From the NCBI GenBank assembly GCA_903908495.1, contig CAIVSK010000247.1, forward strand, positions 1 to 43,557: a stretch of 43,557 nucleotides of DNA, given 5' to 3'. Both the position numbers and the translations under genes were made by a program. The notes under the pieces are model-generated. The model saw nothing but the letters and a program-made list of their open reading frames with translations, was not told the DNA's origin and made no database searches. Numbering within the stretch: position 1 is the stretch's first letter; each line of letters begins with the position of its first letter. Below, piece after piece: positions 42,908 through 43,557 of the stretch. The DNA is from Akkermansiaceae bacterium (GTDB lineage: Bacteria; Verrucomicrobiota; Verrucomicrobiia; Verrucomicrobiales; Akkermansiaceae).

Positions 42908-43557
42908 CTATTTTCCACAAGATCCATATTCAATCGCTCCGCTGGCGGCGCTTCCTGACATTCTGCCATGATTCATATCTACAATCCAGCGAGACAATAC
43001 TTCGTCAAAATCTTTCTGCCTAGGTTGCAACAGGAGGCCGGGAGAATACGTTGTGTAATCCGCCTTGGATTTTGACCCAGGATTGATGAAGTGATCTGGG
43101 TCACAAACCAAGTCATTGAGGAGGTCATTATAGACATCGGTAAGGCGCTTCGCCGCGGCTTTGCACTGATCTGTCGATCCGTACATGCACGGCTCTTGGA
43201 TTAGTTTTCGAATAAGCCTATTCTTCACCCTCCATGCCCAGCTTATGACATGGAGCTTCTCATGATTCAGATTTCCTCTATAGTTTGCCGTCCCCTGCTT
43301 ATCTCTGCTGTTATTCATTTGAATCCATGACGCCGCAATAACCAAGCAGCGTACCGAACATCCCTTGCATTCGCAGGAAACGTTGCCCGCCACAGTGGTA
43401 ACCCCGTCGCGATCGCCCGGGGTGTCGCCATTATCAATCGTAACATTATTCGGTGTGGTGAAAAAGAAGTCAACGGGTAGCAGCCCCAGAGGATCATTGG
43501 CATCCACCCCATCATTCCCCACGAATCCATACAGGTTCGCTCCACCCTTTTCCCCGA
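42908..43557 (-). CDS. RHS C-terminal module 3 with HExxH metallopeptidase-like tip (5' end off window)
   Basis: The frame is open to the right edge, where it reads [10 protein letters not shown], the end of the RHS core, so the rest of the RHS protein lies outside; the GTG at 43522 is an internal Val. The visible tip is about 200 residues. It has a Cys cluster (CECKGCSVRC) followed ~30 residues later by LNHEKLHVISW, an HExxH zinc-peptidase motif at nt 43250-43264. A third zinc ligand cannot be named. This could be the tip of a full-length RHS effector or another orphan module; the sequence beyond the window decides. The immunity candidate follows after 4 bp. Confidence 0.7.
   Translation of the reverse strand, partial: GEKGGANLYGFVGNDGVDANDPLGLLPVDFFFTTPNNVTIDNGDTPGDRDGVTTVAGNVSCECKGCSVRCLVIAASWIQMNNSRDKQGTANYRGNLNHEKLHVISWAWRVKNRLIRKLIQEPCMYGSTDQCKAAAKRLTDVYNDLLNDLVCDPDHFINPGSKSKADYTTYSPGLLLQPRQKDFDEVLSRWIVDMNHGRMSGSAASGAIEYGSCGK

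Overview
The window looks like chromosome from a GC-rich, diderm member of the Planctomycetes-Verrucomicrobia group, most likely Verrucomicrobiota. This is inferred from style rather than from a marker gene. The signs are: a giant surface beta-helix protein ending in a 'YRVRYSPDMVHW' type tail; a glycan operon headed by a uroporphyrinogen-decarboxylase-like protein; an operon of LamG-like and DUF4175-like envelope proteins; and RHS proteins with the [19 protein letters not shown] core. An outer-membrane beta-barrel protein, DsbD and a heptosyltransferase-like GT9 protein show a Gram-negative envelope.

Layout. 1-8737: a giant secreted surface protein cut by the left edge, an outer-membrane barrel protein, dsbD and a DUF456 protein on the other strand, and an unknown membrane protein. 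8934-16338 (minus): a three-gene glycan operon of UroD-like protein, GH99/WbsX-like protein and GH106-like glycosidase. 16625-18329 (minus): gcvT and gcvH, separated by 22 tandem heptamers. 18347-19186: an inactive rhomboid-like membrane protein with a zinc finger. 19209-25186 (minus): a housekeeping run lepA-prmC-murA-ispD-M16 peptidase. 25311-26258: a GT9 glycosyltransferase. 26294-35074 (minus): six tightly overlapping genes for an uncharacterised envelope system, made of a DUF4175-like coiled-coil membrane protein, a small secreted protein, a terpene-cyclase-fold protein and three paralogous LamG-like proteins with repeated NGD motifs. 35287-36237: lipA, whose product supplies the lipoyl group needed by GcvH.

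36238-43557 is accessory DNA. It starts with about 1.5 kb of decayed sequence containing a relic of a REP-associated tyrosine transposase (RAYT). It then holds a minus-strand array of three RHS C-terminal modules. Each has a different tip (unknown, JAMM-like metallopeptidase, HExxH metallopeptidase) and is followed at once by a small gene with an N-terminal export signal, the likely immunity gene. Two modules share a nearly identical block of about 750 bp that joins the RHS core to an IS66 transposase 3' relic. The tips and partner genes are visibly more AT-rich than the shared block. This is the pattern expected of an orphan toxin/immunity array expanding by recombination, and the third module runs off the right edge toward a possible full-length RHS gene.

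Two REP-like hairpin repeats (8779-8826 and 16538-16586) may be connected to the RAYT relic. I see no tRNA, rRNA or CRISPR array. The strongest candidates for undescribed biology are the RHS/IS66 module array and the six-gene envelope operon.
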